64,000 nucleotides of DNA from Ruminococcus callidus (GCF_020709055.1 NZ_JAJFCK010000002.1:62001-126000), one strand, 5' to 3'. Shown: positions 1-8,920, numbered from the stretch's first letter. The notes: generated by a model from the sequence alone, not told the origin. Numbers and translations: made by a program.

Positions 1-3000
1 AATGGAGATAGAAGTGGTGGTAACTACCGGAACTTCCTCTGTGGTTGTTGTGGTGCTAACAATCGGTTCTTCTGTTGTCGTAGTGATCTCCGTCGTGGTT
101 GTGGTGGTTTCTTCAGTGGTTGTGGTGGTCTCTTCGGTTGTGGTGGTCTCTTCGGTTGTGGTAGTTGTTGCTGCGGTAGTGGTGGTTGTGGTTGTGGTAG
201 TAGTCACACGGGTTGCTCTGGTGTTTGTCGGCTGTGTATAAGTCGGCAGTGTGTTGGTTGTGTGCTGTGTCGTCGTGGTTGTGATTTCTGCGGTGGTTGT
301 GGTCGTAGCGGTTGTGGTCGTCGACTCTGTGGTCGTTGTGGTCACTTCCTCTGTGGTTGTTGTGGTTGTGGTAGTCGTTTCTTCGGTAGTTGTGGTGGTT
401 GTTGTGGTAGTCGTTTCTTCAGTGGTAGTGGTAGTGGTTGTGGTGGTAGTGGTGGTGGTAGTTTCCTCAGTGGTGGTAGTTGTTGTGGTAGTGGTGGTAG
501 CAGAGGTTGTGGTAGTAGTTGTTGTTGTGGTGGTCGTAGAAGTGGTAGTCGGCTGTGCAGTGGTGGTGGTCGTAGAAGTGGTGGTCGGCTGCGCAGTGGT
601 AGTGGTTGTGGTTGTGGTCGTTGTGGTCGTAGTGGTTGTGGTTGTGGTCGTTGTGGTAGTAGTGGTTACAGCAGAACGATCCTTGACAACGTACAGTGCG
701 CCGTCCTTCACGCCAACCTGATCCTGGAAGATATCCACGCCTTCTGCCGGTGTGTCATCCAGATACTGGAACCGCTTCAGCTGTACCGGTCTGTCGCCGC
801 TCCAGCCCGCATCGGTGCCGTACGGTGCCCAGGACAGCGGGAATTCATAGTAGCTGACAACTGTGCCGTCTTCTTCCGTCATGGTCTTGAGTTCCAGACC
901 AGCTTCTTCTGCGATCTGAATTGCATCCTTCGAAACGGACATATTCAGGGTAACCAGACCATCTTCCTCGCTGGGCATGTGTGCATCAGACTTGTAAGAT
1001 GCAACGAACTGGATCCAGCGATCCTTGTCTTCGCCGGTGCCGTTGCCGTTCTTATAGTCGTTGTACCAGCCGGTATTGCTCAGGTTGTTATCGCCAAAGT
1101 TGAAGTCCAGAACGCCGCCCAGACCAAATGTGAGGTCATAGCTCAGGATCTTGGAGGTCAGCTCCGGAATCTCAACAGTACCGCCGATACCATAGCTGTT
1201 TACACCGCCGGTAACGCTGACCTTCAGTGCAACGTCCTCGCCCGGATCTACGAACTGCTTCGGCAGAACCAGATTGATGGGCTTTTCTTCTTCGTTGGTA
1301 GTCGCAGCGGTAGTTGCAGCGGTGGTTGCTGTGATAGTAGTGACTGTAGTTGCTGCGGTGGATGTGGTAGTTTCTACCGTATCTGCATAAACACGGATGC
1401 TGCCGCTGTGGTAAACCACATCGGTCTTGTGGATATCCATGTTGTCCTCATCCATGAACTGATAGTTCTTCAGGTTTACAGTAACCGGCTTGCCGTCCGG
1501 GCCGTCATAGGTAACGGACTGTGTGCCGTCCGGTGCCCAGTTCAGCGGGAACTCATAGTAGGAGCGGCCGGTTGCCGGATCGGTCTTCTTTTCCAGACCG
1601 GCAGCCTCTGCGATCTCAACCGCATTGTCTGCGATGTCGAAGTCCAGACCGTATACAATGGCATCATCCGAAACGGTTTCCGGAATGGTGGAGCTTGCCC
1701 AGCCATAGTAGATCCAGCGCTGTTCCTGTGTTACAGCCTTGCCCTGCAGATAATCCTTGAAGCCCATGGTATTTTCCTGACCGCCAGCCAGCAGTGCCGA
1801 ACCAGTCAGATTGCCTGCCTGCGCAAAAACGTCCAGCTTCAGAATGCTTGCGGTGATCTCCGGAATATCCAGTGTGAACTGGAAGCCCATGGAAGGTGTT
1901 GCATTCTTGATCTTTACCTGAACAACAGGGTTGTCCTCGTCTGTCTCACGGCCCGGCTCTACATAGACGTCTTCCATTTCTACGACAACGCCCAGACCCT
2001 TCGGCGGCTCTTCTGTAGTAGTTGCCTCAGTTGCCTTGGTAGTAACCGTAGTTGCAGCAGTGGTTGCTGCGGTGGTAGTGGTGGTCACATCTTCTGTAGT
2101 GGTTTCCTCTGCTGCCTTCGTGGTAGTGGTTGCAGCAGTGGTCGTGGTGTCCTTCTCAGCAGAAGTTGTGGTAGCTGCGGTAGTGGTGGTTGCCTTTTCC
2201 GCAGTAGTCGTGGTGACAGCCTCGGTTGTGGTGGTAGCGACTGCCTCAGTGGTAGTCGTACCAGCCTTCGTGGTAGTGGTGGTAGCTTCTGTTGTAGTCG
2301 TGGTGGTTTCCTCAGTCGTGGTTGTGGTAACGGCATTCGGATCGGTGTAAACAACAACAGAGTCGATGGTGTAGTCTTTCAGACCGCCCCATGCGCCGAA
2401 CTTCAGCGTGCCGTCATACTCAGTCTGAATGATATTGGCAGTTGCCTTGTCAATATCCCAGGAGAGAGTTGCCTTGGTATCATTGAATGTACCGTCTACC
2501 TGCTTGGACTCTGTCCAGTAATCCGGATCCACACTGGTGGAAGAGCCAAACTTATAGGAGAGGTCGCCGATGGTCTTGTCAGCAGAGAGATTGATCTCAA
2601 CCTTGATGACCTTGGTTGCATCGGTAACGCCCAGATCCTCATCCCATTTCCAGCCAACCATGCCTTCCTTCGGGTTGATTGCCTGTGCCTTTTTCAGCAG
2701 GTTGTTGAAGGTGTCATTAATCGGAATGACCTTCTTGCCCTCTACGGCAGCCGCAGTAGTCGTGGTTGCTGCTTTGGTCGTAGTAGTTTCTGCCGCAGTT
2801 GTGGTGGTTCCGCCCTCTGCGGTCGTTGTGGTTTCTGCAGTGGTGGTGGTAACTACCGGAGTTGTCTGCTTGCCGGTGCCGGAAACCGTAAAGGTAATTT
2901 CAATGCTGTCCTTGCACTCTCCGCTCAGATCATCGGTCTTGTTTCCGGACCAGGTATTCTTGATATTGACACGAATGGAAGAGCCGTCATCAGATTTTGC

Positions 3001-3393
3001 CTGTGCACCCTCACTCTGGGTATACTCTGCTTCCGTACCATCAATGACAATGCTGTCAATGTGGATCTTGATGTTCTCGTAAGTATAGCTGTTGATGTTG
3101 CTCTCCAGATACAGGGTCTGAATGGTGGTGTACCACTGGTTGTATCCGTCCATCTCGGACATATTGTCTACAGAAACGGTATAGGTGCCATCTGCAATTA
3201 CCGAAACTTCATCCGACTTGACACCGCCTGTAATGCCGCCGATGCTTCCGGCAAGCCATACCTGACCGAATGCGTCATCGTCTGCTGCGCTTGCCATAAA
3301 CGACATTGCCGGTGTGACCAGCGCACTGGTCAGCACGGTGGTTGCGGCCATAACAGCAGCAGTCAGAGACGATATGAATTTTTTCATCTTCAT
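1..3393 (-). CDS. Scaffoldin-like cell-surface protein with cohesin-like modules and Thr-rich linkers (3' end beyond window)
   Basis: The frame is open from ATG at 3393 (alternative ATG 3387) to position 1, giving 1131 codons with no stop, so the C-terminus is outside. The N-terminus MKMKKFISSLTAAVMAATTV... ending ASA is a signal peptide. Then come: a beta-rich domain (about residues 36-168), a Thr-rich linker, a second beta-rich domain (about 213-347), a Thr/Ala linker of about 110 residues, a cohesin-like module (about 461-663), a short linker, a second cohesin-like module (about 703-904), and a linker of over 220 residues made almost only of Thr with some Glu, Ala and Val. The two modules are homologous: both carry IPE(I/L)T.(S/K)IL, a W before a variable strand, and YYEFPL.WAP. 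I infer an extracellular cellulosome scaffold that binds dockerin enzymes; the N-terminal domains may bind carbohydrate. AAAGGA lies upstream of the start. A dockerin or sortase signal, if present, lies outside. Confidence 0.72.
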   Translation of the reverse strand, partial: MKMKKFISSLTAAVMAATTVLTSALVTPAMSFMASAADDDAFGQVWLAGSIGGITGGVKSDEVSVIADGTYTVSVDNMSEMDGYNQWYTTIQTLYLESNINSYTYENIKIHIDSIVIDGTEAEYTQSEGAQAKSDDGSSIRVNIKNTWSGNKTDDLSGECKDSIEITFTVSGTGKQTTPVVTTTTAETTTTAEGGTTTTAAETTTTKAATTTTAAAVEGKKVIPINDTFNNLLKKAQAINPKEGMVGWKWDEDLGVTDATKVIKVEINLSADKTIGDLSYKFGSSTSVDPDYWTESKQVDGTFNDTKATLSWDIDKATANIIQTEYDGTLKFGAWGGLKDYTIDSVVVYTDPNAVTTTTTEETTTTTTEATTTTTKAGTTTTEAVATTTTEAVTTTTAEKATTTTAATTTSAEKDTTTTAATTTTKAAEETTTEDVTTTTTAATTAATTVTTKATEATTTEEPPKGLGVVVEMEDVYVEPGRETDEDNPVVQVKIKNATPSMGFQFTLDIPEITASILKLDVFAQAGNLTGSALLAGGQENTMGFKDYLQGKAVTQEQRWIYYGWASSTIPETVSDDAIVYGLDFDIADNAVEIAEAAGLEKKTDPATGRSYYEFPLNWAPDGTQSVTYDGPDGKPVTVNLKNYQFMDEDNMDIHKTDVVYHSGSIRVYADTVETTTSTAATTVTTITATTAATTAATTNEEEKPINLVLPKQFVDPGEDVALKVSVTGGVNSYGIGGTVEIPELTSKILSYDLTFGLGGVLDFNFGDNNLSNTGWYNDYKNGNGTGEDKDRWIQFVASYKSDAHMPSEEDGLVTLNMSVSKDAIQIAEEAGLELKTMTEEDGTVVSYYEFPLSWAPYGTDAGWSGDRPVQLKRFQYLDDTPAEGVDIFQDQVGVKDGALYVVKDRSAVTTTTTTTTTTTTTTTTTTTTTTTTAQPTTTSTTTTTAQPTTTSTTTTTTTTTTTSATTTTTTTTTTEETTTTTTTTTTTTTTEETTTTTTTTTTEETTTTTTTTTEEVTTTTTESTTTTATTTTTAEITTTTTQHTTNTLPTYTQPTNTRATRVTTTTTTTTTTAATTTTTEETTTTEETTTTTEETTTTTTEITTTTEEPIVSTTTTTEEVPVVTTTSISI

Positions 3394-3828
3394 GTTTCTC
3401 TTGTGTCCTTTCTTTTTTTGGTAAAGATTCTGTGAGCTGCGGCAATGCTGCCGCACGTATGCGCAAAAGCGCCGCACGTCCGTACCTGAAAACCTGCGTT
3501 CCTCCTGCGGCACCCCCTTTCCGCTCCCAATTTGCAAGGTTTTCCGGATGTTGACACATACTTCTGCATTCCATCGGAGCTGCGGAAACCCGCTGGAAAT
3601 CTCCTATGTATCCGCCTTTTGAGCAATACGAAATACAGGTCATCGCATCTGCGCCATACTTCTCCATTTACCAGTATATAATATTCCCTGAAATTTTGCA
3701 AGCGTTTTTTTGCAATTTCCTCATAAGTTTATAAGGAACGCAAAAAAATCCGCCGCTTTTTGTGCAAGACAGCTAAATATAAATCGCAATCGTGCAGAAT
3801 TCCGTTGCACTATCGCAAAAGCAAGCGA
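3394..3828. other. Intergenic region: long leader of the scaffoldin gene
   Basis: No credible gene. It contains a minus-strand promoter near 3673-3701, which leaves a 5' leader of roughly 270 nt for the scaffoldin-like gene. The leader holds GC-rich inverted repeats, for example TGCGGCA-ATGC-TGCCGCA near 3437-3455, and may be structured. The ORFs that cross it have no start signals and no recognisable product. Confidence 0.5.
3673..3701 (-). promoter_or_regulatory. Sigma-A-like promoter of the scaffoldin gene
   Basis: On the minus strand TTGCAA (3701-3696) is followed after 17 bp by TATACT (3678-3673). It points at the scaffoldin-like gene and predicts a leader of about 270 nt. Confidence 0.6.
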
Positions 3829-4989
3829 TTACTTTGCCGCCAAAAGCCGCTGGTGCAGGTCTTCGTCCTTCATCTGGCAGGCTGTCCGGTCATAGAACAC
3901 ATCGGTCACGTCCCACAGCACCGGACACATGCCGCGGCTCCGTGCTGCCCCAGCCACCGAGGACAGGAACAGCTTCACAGACTCCTCCTCCTTGTTCCTG
4001 ACGACGCAGCCATACTCGCCGATGATGACGGGCACGCCCTTGTCTGCGAAAGTTTCCTTCAGCTTGTCCATATCGCTCTCCAGCACACGCTGTTCCCGTG
4101 GCGAACCCCACCGGCTCCGGGCTTTGCCCCAGTCCGCATCCTCCTCCAGAATGCAGAACGTCGCCGGCGAATAGTAGTGCACGGAAACCGCACAGCGTCC
4201 CGCCGGATCCTCCGGCATCCGGAACGCCTCGTCACAGGTCAAATCCACATCGGTGGCATAACCGGCGATGAGCAGATGCCGCCTGGCATTGTTTCCGCCG
4301 GAATTGCGCACCAAATCCACGAAAGTCTGGTTGATGTCGTTGACAATGCCGTATGCCTCCGTCTTGCCAGAATCCGAACCGCTGTAGCGGTTCCACAGGT
4401 CGTCAAAGCAGCCCTCCTCGTTGAGGGATTCCAGAATCAGATGGTCGCCGTAGTCCTGAAAGGTGTCCGTCACCTGTTCCCAGATGCGGGTGTACTTTTC
4501 CATACAGGTGTCAAAATCCGTGGAAAAGCCGGCGATCCATCCGCCGTCCCAGTGGAGGTTGACGATGGCATACATGTCATTGTCCAGCACATACTGCACC
4601 ACAGTTTCCACCCGTTCCAGCAGTTCCGGCGCAATGGTGTAGTCCTCCGCCATGAGGTTCGACCACGCCACAGGGATGCGCACCGTCTGGAATCCGGCTT
4701 TTGCATAGCCGGCGATCATCTCCTCTGTCACCACAGGGCTTCCCCATGCGGTTTCGTAACTGGTCACGCTGTCCCCCTGAATCCAGTCGCCGCACGCCTC
4801 CAGGGTGTTTCCAAGGTTAATGCCAAGCCCCATGTCTGAGACCAGCTCCGCCGTGGTATAGTCCTCCCGCATGGAGGTGCGGACGGATTCCGCCGGGGGC
4901 CGGGAATCCTGCGCTGTCTCCTGCGCACCGCAGCCAGCCAAAAGAACCGCTGCCAGCAGCAGGCAGGGAATCGAATGAAGTTTTTGCAT
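3829..4989 (-). CDS. GH5 endoglucanase, lipoprotein
   Basis: 386 aa. The N-terminus ends in the lipobox LLAGC (Cys20), so the enzyme is probably anchored outside the membrane. The rest is a single GH5 catalytic domain: GINLGNTLEA at about residue 55, TVRIPVAW near 102, NLHWDG near 144, the acid/base motif LESLNEE (Asn190-Glu191), HYYSP near 271 and the nucleophile in IIGEYG (Glu325). The spacing and WGSPVVTEEM point to the GH5_4-like group, which cuts beta-1,4-glucans or xyloglucan. There is no dockerin or CBM, so it acts outside the scaffoldin complex encoded next to it. The start follows AAAGGAG at good distance. Same strand as the scaffoldin gene, 435 bp upstream of it. Confidence 0.88.
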   Translation of the reverse strand: MQKLHSIPCLLLAAVLLAGCGAQETAQDSRPPAESVRTSMREDYTTAELVSDMGLGINLGNTLEACGDWIQGDSVTSYETAWGSPVVTEEMIAGYAKAGFQTVRIPVAWSNLMAEDYTIAPELLERVETVVQYVLDNDMYAIVNLHWDGGWIAGFSTDFDTCMEKYTRIWEQVTDTFQDYGDHLILESLNEEGCFDDLWNRYSGSDSGKTEAYGIVNDINQTFVDLVRNSGGNNARRHLLIAGYATDVDLTCDEAFRMPEDPAGRCAVSVHYYSPATFCILEEDADWGKARSRWGSPREQRVLESDMDKLKETFADKGVPVIIGEYGCVVRNKEEESVKLFLSSVAGAARSRGMCPVLWDVTDVFYDRTACQMKDEDLHQRLLAAK

Positions 4990-5090
4990 GATGGTTTCTC
5001 CTTTTCATAATTCCAAACGGCACTGCGCCGCTCTTTTTATCATACCATAATCATATCATATTCTTTTGGCATTTGCAATAAAAAATCGGG

Positions 5091-5119
5091 TTGACAAATC
5101 GCACGGAACATGGTATACT
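5091..5119 (+). promoter_or_regulatory. Promoter of tRNA-Leu
   Basis: TTGACA (5091-5096), 17-bp spacer, TATACT (5114-5119), ending 18 bp before the tRNA. Confidence 0.85.
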
Positions 5120-5137
5120 AAAGAAGTAACCATGCAT

Positions 5138-5222
5138 GCGGATGTGGTGAAATTGGCAGACACGCAAGATTTAGGTTCTTGTGCCGTGAGGTGTGCAGGT
5201 TCAAGTCCTGTCATCCGCACCA
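5138..5222 (+). tRNA. tRNA-Leu (UAG)
   Basis: Class II tRNA of 85 nt with encoded CCA. Acceptor arms GCGGATG/CATCCGC, anticodon stem CAAGA/TCTTG with loop TTTAGGT giving anticodon TAG, long variable arm, T loop GGTTCAAGTCC. Confidence 0.95.
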
Positions 5223-5225
5223 GAG

Positions 5226-5259
5226 ATTCCCCGTTTTTTTCGAAACGGGGATTTTTTTC
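5226..5259 (+). terminator. Intrinsic terminator of tRNA-Leu
   Basis: ATCCCCGTTTCG-type hairpin (arms ATTCCCCGTTT / AAACGGGGAT) followed by seven T. The palindromic element at 5263 is inserted directly behind its T-run. Confidence 0.85.
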
Positions 5260-5262
5260 TAA

Positions 5263-5422
5263 GAGCTTGTGTTCGTAGGAAATATATGCGGATTTTCGAG
5301 CAAATTTTTTTGCAGACAAGGCAAAAATTTGCAGGCATACTTTCGTATGGCAAGAATTTTTAACGCAGTATGCAACAAAATTTGCCGAAAAGACGTAGAT
5401 AGACGCCTATGAACACGAGCTC
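5263..5422 (+). mobile_element. Palindromic MITE-like element, type A, copy 1 (160 bp)
   Basis: Termini GAGCTTGTGTTCGTAGG and, inverted, GAGCTCGTGTTCATAGG. Flanked by the 3-bp direct repeat TAA (5260-5262 and 5423-5425). The interior is itself an imperfect inverted repeat with centre CATACTTTCGTATG and arms TTTTCGAGCAAATT / AATTTGCCGAAAA. It has no coding capacity. Near-identical copies occur at 8921, 24393, 26041 (inverted) and 43941. Confidence 0.85.
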
Positions 5423-5559
5423 TAAACGCTGGTTTCTGACACGAAGAAAAAACAAAACGAAAAGAAAGGATTCGCACCAGTCAAGATACACAGCGAATCC
5501 TTTCGAAACATCAATCGCCCATCCAAGCCAAAATCCATAAAAAATAAAAGGTGCTTGTT

Positions 5560-5781
5560 ATGCGATACCAGAACCCCATTCTCCGTGGCATGTATCCCGA
5601 TCCCAGCGTCTGCCGCAGCGGCGGCACCCGGACCGAGATGGGCTTTGCCGACACCCGCTACCTCTCCAGCGAGGTGGCAGGCGGTTTCACCGGCGTGATG
5701 ATCGGTCTGTACGCCGTCGATGAAGCCGGAAGAACCGCCGACTTCACCGACCTGCACTTAACGCATACGGAAAATTCATAA
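5560..5781 (+). pseudogene. GH43 beta-xylosidase/arabinofuranosidase remnant with large internal deletion
   Basis: An ORF of 73 codons from ATG 5560 (an in-frame ATG lies 9 bp upstream). Residues 1-16, MRYQNPILRGMYPDPS, match the start of GH43 xylosidases, including the catalytic-base region with the PDPS motif. After about 8 further residues the text jumps to GFADTRYLSSEVAGGFTG and MIGLYA, which is the extreme C-terminus of the same family. Over 400 intermediate codons, including the other catalytic residues, are missing. The junction lies near 5610-5640. This is a decayed gene, not a functional enzyme; whether a small transcript remains is unknown. Confidence 0.75.
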
Positions 5782-5801
5782 AACTCAGCAATCACACAAA
5801 C

Positions 5802-5840
5802 AAAGGCTGCCGTACCGCAACTGGTACGACAGCCTTTTAA
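5802..5840 (-). terminator. Terminator of the MATE gene
   Basis: Hairpin with arms AAAGGCTGTCGTACC and GGTACGGCAGCCTTT just after the MATE stop on the minus strand; T-rich on both sides, so it could also stop plus-strand transcription. Confidence 0.75.
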
Positions 5841-5848
5841 AATGCAGC

Positions 5849-7315
5849 TCAGTTGTTGTTCGGAACGGGCAGTTTCCGCATCTCCTTTTTCTGGATGAAC
5901 GCCATCATGCTCAGGGCAATGACCACGGAAACCAGATCGGCGATGGGCTGGGCATAGATCAGTCCGTTCAGTCCCACCACAGCATCGGCGATCAGCAGCA
6001 CCGGCAGGAATACCAGACCCTGCCGGCTCAGGGACAGCATCAGGGAAGCCAGCCCCCGTCCCATGCCCTGAAAAGCGTTGTTGTTCACGAAGATAATGCC
6101 GAGGAACGGACCGGAGATCATCAGCGCCCGCAGCATCTGCACCGCATAGGCACGCTGGGCGTTGACATCTTCCACCGAACCGGACGACCCTGCCGTCATG
6201 AAAATGCTGATAATGGGTTCGGTGAACAGGTAGTACAGTACCGTGACCACTGTTCCCAACACCAGCGTGCAGCACATGCTGAACCGGATGACCTTTTTCA
6301 TCCGGTCAAAGTTCCGTGCGCCATAGTGGAAGCCCACCAGCGGCTGGATTCCGATGCCGATGCCCAGCTGAACGAACACCACCAGCATATTTGCTTTCAT
6401 GGCGATGCCCATACCGCCGGTTGCCAGCACGTCGATCTGGTTCAGCAGCCGGTTCATCAGCATGTTGGACAGACTCATCAGCAGATTGGTGCAGAACATG
6501 GGCACGCCGATGATGAGCACGCCGGAGAGCACGCCGTTTTTCACGGTGAAATGGCGGGGATGGATGGAGAGCTGCGTGCGGCTGAACCGGAGATAGCCCA
6601 GATAGAACAGCATTGCCACGGTATTGCCGATGGTGGTCGCAATCGCAGCACCCTTGACGCCCATGCCCATTGCCAGAATCATGATGGGGTCGAGAATGAT
6701 ATTGGTCACAGCGCCGATCATCATGCCGAACATGGAGATCTTCGCAGCGCCCTCTCCCTTGACCAGGTTGCTCATGGCACTGCTCACAATGGTGGGAATG
6801 CTGCCCACACCGATGTAGAACAGATAGTCCCGTGTGTACTGCTCCAGATTCCGGCAGTTCTCCGCCTGCCGCCGGTAGGCATCGCTGCCCTTTTCCAGCG
6901 TGATGGCGGCAATGTTGGACTTGGCATCTGCACCCAGAACGGGCAGGAGCCAATCCACGCCAACCGTCATCAGAAACGTGGCGAGAAATCCCACCGCAAG
7001 TGCGCCCCAGAAACTGAAACTGCTGATCTTTTTTACACGTTCGTATTCCCGTGCGCCCAGAGAACGGGAAATGAAAGCGCTGCCGCCCACGCCGAACAGG
7101 TTGCCCACCGCCATCAGAATCATGAAGATCGGCGTCGCCATGGACACGGCGTTCATCTGGTACGGGTCGTGGGTCTGTCCCACAAAGACCGTGTCCACCA
7201 TATTATAGAGCACTGTTACCAGCATGCTCAAAACAGACGGCACTGCCAGCGTTGCCACTGCACGGGGAATGGATTCCAGTTCAAATACGGATGTCTTGCG
7301 TGTTTTTTGCTGCAT
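5849..7315 (-). CDS. MATE family multidrug/cation efflux transporter
   Basis: 488 aa from ATG 7315, chosen because AAGGAGGAAG precedes it; longer forms would read into an inserted repeat. About 12 hydrophobic segments in two homologous halves, with MVDTVFVGQ near residue 45 and later PLVGFHYGARNFDRMKKV, the signature of MATE/NorM-like proteins. They exchange Na+ or H+ for drugs or metabolites across the inner membrane. A loop of about 40 residues near 130-170 is rich in charged residues. The gene stands alone: a terminator follows and the type-B element at 7419 precedes its leader. Confidence 0.88.
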   Translation of the reverse strand: MQQKTRKTSVFELESIPRAVATLAVPSVLSMLVTVLYNMVDTVFVGQTHDPYQMNAVSMATPIFMILMAVGNLFGVGGSAFISRSLGAREYERVKKISSFSFWGALAVGFLATFLMTVGVDWLLPVLGADAKSNIAAITLEKGSDAYRRQAENCRNLEQYTRDYLFYIGVGSIPTIVSSAMSNLVKGEGAAKISMFGMMIGAVTNIILDPIMILAMGMGVKGAAIATTIGNTVAMLFYLGYLRFSRTQLSIHPRHFTVKNGVLSGVLIIGVPMFCTNLLMSLSNMLMNRLLNQIDVLATGGMGIAMKANMLVVFVQLGIGIGIQPLVGFHYGARNFDRMKKVIRFSMCCTLVLGTVVTVLYYLFTEPIISIFMTAGSSGSVEDVNAQRAYAVQMLRALMISGPFLGIIFVNNNAFQGMGRGLASLMLSLSRQGLVFLPVLLIADAVVGLNGLIYAQPIADLVSVVIALSMMAFIQKKEMRKLPVPNNN

Positions 7316-7418
7316 CTGTGATCTTCCTCCTTGTCTTGGCGTGAAAAACGAGGCGAACGTACATCTCTGCACTCCGCCCCGTTTTTCACTGGGAAATATT
7401 CGATTTGATTTTTTCTTA

Positions 7419-7579
7419 GGACCTGTCTTCACAAGAAATACATGTGGATTTTCGAGCATAATTTTGTTGCAGACAAGGCAAAAATACGCAGGCGGGCTGT
7501 CGCCCGGCAAGTATTTTTCACGAAGGATGCAGCAAAATTTGCCGAAAAGACACGTGTATACGCTTGTGAAGACAGGTTC
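7419..7579 (+). mobile_element. Palindromic MITE-like element, type B, full copy (161 bp)
   Basis: Termini GGACCTGTCTTCACAAG and, inverted, GAACCTGTCTTCACAAG, flanked by TTA (7416-7418 and 7580-7582). The right TTA is the complement of the TAA stop codon of ychF. The core (TTTTCGAGCATAATT, GCAGACAAGGCAAAAAT, AAAATTTGCCGAAAAGAC) is shared with type A, but the ends differ and the central loop is GGCGGGCTGTCGCCCGGC. Confidence 0.85.
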
Positions 7580-8674
7580 TTACACGTTAAAGCGGAACAG
7601 CACGATATCGCCGTCCTGCATCACATACTCCTTGCCCTCCAGACGAACCAGGCCTTTTTCCTTGGCAGCAGCCATGGAACCGCATGCCATAAGGTCATCG
7701 TAGGAGACAATTTCCGCCCGAATGAAGCCCTTTTCGAAGTCGGTGTGGATTTTTCCGGCTGCCTGCGGTGCCTTGGTGCCCTTGGTGATCGTCCACGCAC
7801 GCACTTCCTGCTTTCCGGCAGTCAGATAGGAGATCAGACCCAGCAGCGAATAGCCCTCCCGAATGATACGGTTCAGACCGGATTCCTCCAGCCCCAGATC
7901 CTCCAGAAACATTGCCTTGTCCTCTGCGTCCATGTCGGCGATATCCTCTTCGATCTTGGCACAGATGGGCAGAACCGCAGCATGCTCTGCCTCGGCGATC
8001 TTCCTGACCTCCTGATAGTGCTCGTTCTTGTCCACGCCGCTGCGGAAATCCTCCTCGCTCATGTTGGCAGCATAGATGACCGGCTTGGCGGACAGCAGGG
8101 GCATGTCATGGATCCAGCTCAGCTCGTCCTCGGTAAAGTCGAAGCCACGGGCAGACTTGCCCTCTTCCAAATGCGCCTGCAAACGCTCCAGAAAATCCAC
8201 CTGCGCCTGAAGCTTCTTATCGCCCTTCAGCGCCTTTTTGGTGCGGTCAATGCGGCGTGCCACCATCTCCATGTCCGAGAAGATCAGTTCCAGATTGATG
8301 GTTTCGATGTCCGACGCCGGATTGATTCTGCCGTCCACGTGGATGATGTTGTCATCCTCGAAGCAGCGAACCACATGCACAATGGCATCCACCTCACGAA
8401 TGTCGCCGAGGAACTTGTTTCCCAGTCCCTCGCCCTTGGAAGCGCCCTTGACCAGACCGGCAATGTCCACAAATTCCAGCGTTGCCGGCGTAAACTTGTC
8501 CGGCTCGTACATCTCCGCCAGCTTGTCCAGGCGGCTGTCCGGCACGGAGACAATGCCCACGTTCTTTTCAATGGTGCAGAACGGGTAGTTGGCAGATTCT
8601 GCGCCGGCATTGGTCAGCGCATTGAACAGGGTGCTTTTTCCCACGTTGGGGAGTCCCACCATACCTAATTTCAT
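7580..8674 (-). CDS. ychF: Redox-regulated ATPase YchF (Obg/OLA1 family)
   Basis: 364 aa, the usual family length. P-loop GLPNVGKS at residues 7-14, followed by NALTNAGAESANYPF and VDIAGLVKGASKGEGLGNKFL, the G3 region; a coiled-coil insertion in the middle and a C-terminal TGS domain ending YVMQDGDIVLFRFNV. YchF prefers ATP and associates with ribosomes and stress responses. The start follows AAAAGGATTGAA. Its stop codon TAA is exactly the target-site triplet of the element at 7419-7579. A strong promoter lies at 8734-8762. Confidence 0.95.
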   Translation of the reverse strand: MKLGMVGLPNVGKSTLFNALTNAGAESANYPFCTIEKNVGIVSVPDSRLDKLAEMYEPDKFTPATLEFVDIAGLVKGASKGEGLGNKFLGDIREVDAIVHVVRCFEDDNIIHVDGRINPASDIETINLELIFSDMEMVARRIDRTKKALKGDKKLQAQVDFLERLQAHLEEGKSARGFDFTEDELSWIHDMPLLSAKPVIYAANMSEEDFRSGVDKNEHYQEVRKIAEAEHAAVLPICAKIEEDIADMDAEDKAMFLEDLGLEESGLNRIIREGYSLLGLISYLTAGKQEVRAWTITKGTKAPQAAGKIHTDFEKGFIRAEIVSYDDLMACGSMAAAKEKGLVRLEGKEYVMQDGDIVLFRFNV

Positions 8675-8733
8675 AGCAATTTCAATCCTTTTTCTATTTT
8701 TCTACGGCTGCTGCCGAAACACACTTAATATAT

Positions 8734-8762
8734 AGTATAGCACGATACCGAACGGATGTCAA
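8734..8762 (-). promoter_or_regulatory. Promoter of ychF
   Basis: Minus strand TTGACA (8762-8757), 17-bp spacer, TATACT (8739-8734); about 60 bp before the ychF start. Confidence 0.8.
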
Positions 8763-8872
8763 GATTCTGTTCCGGCAAAAACGCAAATCCATTCCGCCGT
8801 AAAAAACAGCAGCGCCACGGAATCCCTCCGCAGCGCTGCACCATTTTCCACATGTTCTTCCGCAAATGTTTA

Positions 8873-8917
8873 AAACTCGCTTCACAGGCACGTGTATCCA
8901 CTTGTGAAAACGAGTTC
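8873..8917 (+). mobile_element. Short palindromic element, 45 bp (copy s5)
   Basis: Arms AAACTCGCTTCACAGG and (inverted) GAACTCGTTTTCACAAG, a diverged form of the type-B termini, with flanking TTA at 8870-8872 and 8918-8920. The right TTA also serves as the left target repeat of the 8921 element, so the two are abutted. Confidence 0.65.
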
Positions 8918-8920
8918 TTA

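Noticed and set aside
2..721. Plus-strand Val-, Gly- or Cys-rich ORFs over the first 3.4 kb, including one of 1057 codons
   Set aside because: They are complements of the Thr codons (ACN) in the minus-strand scaffoldin linkers and have no sensible protein composition or ribosome site.
3760..4839. 359-codon plus-strand ORF opposite the GH5 gene
   Set aside because: Shadow of the GH5 reading frame, which has clear catalytic motifs on the minus strand.
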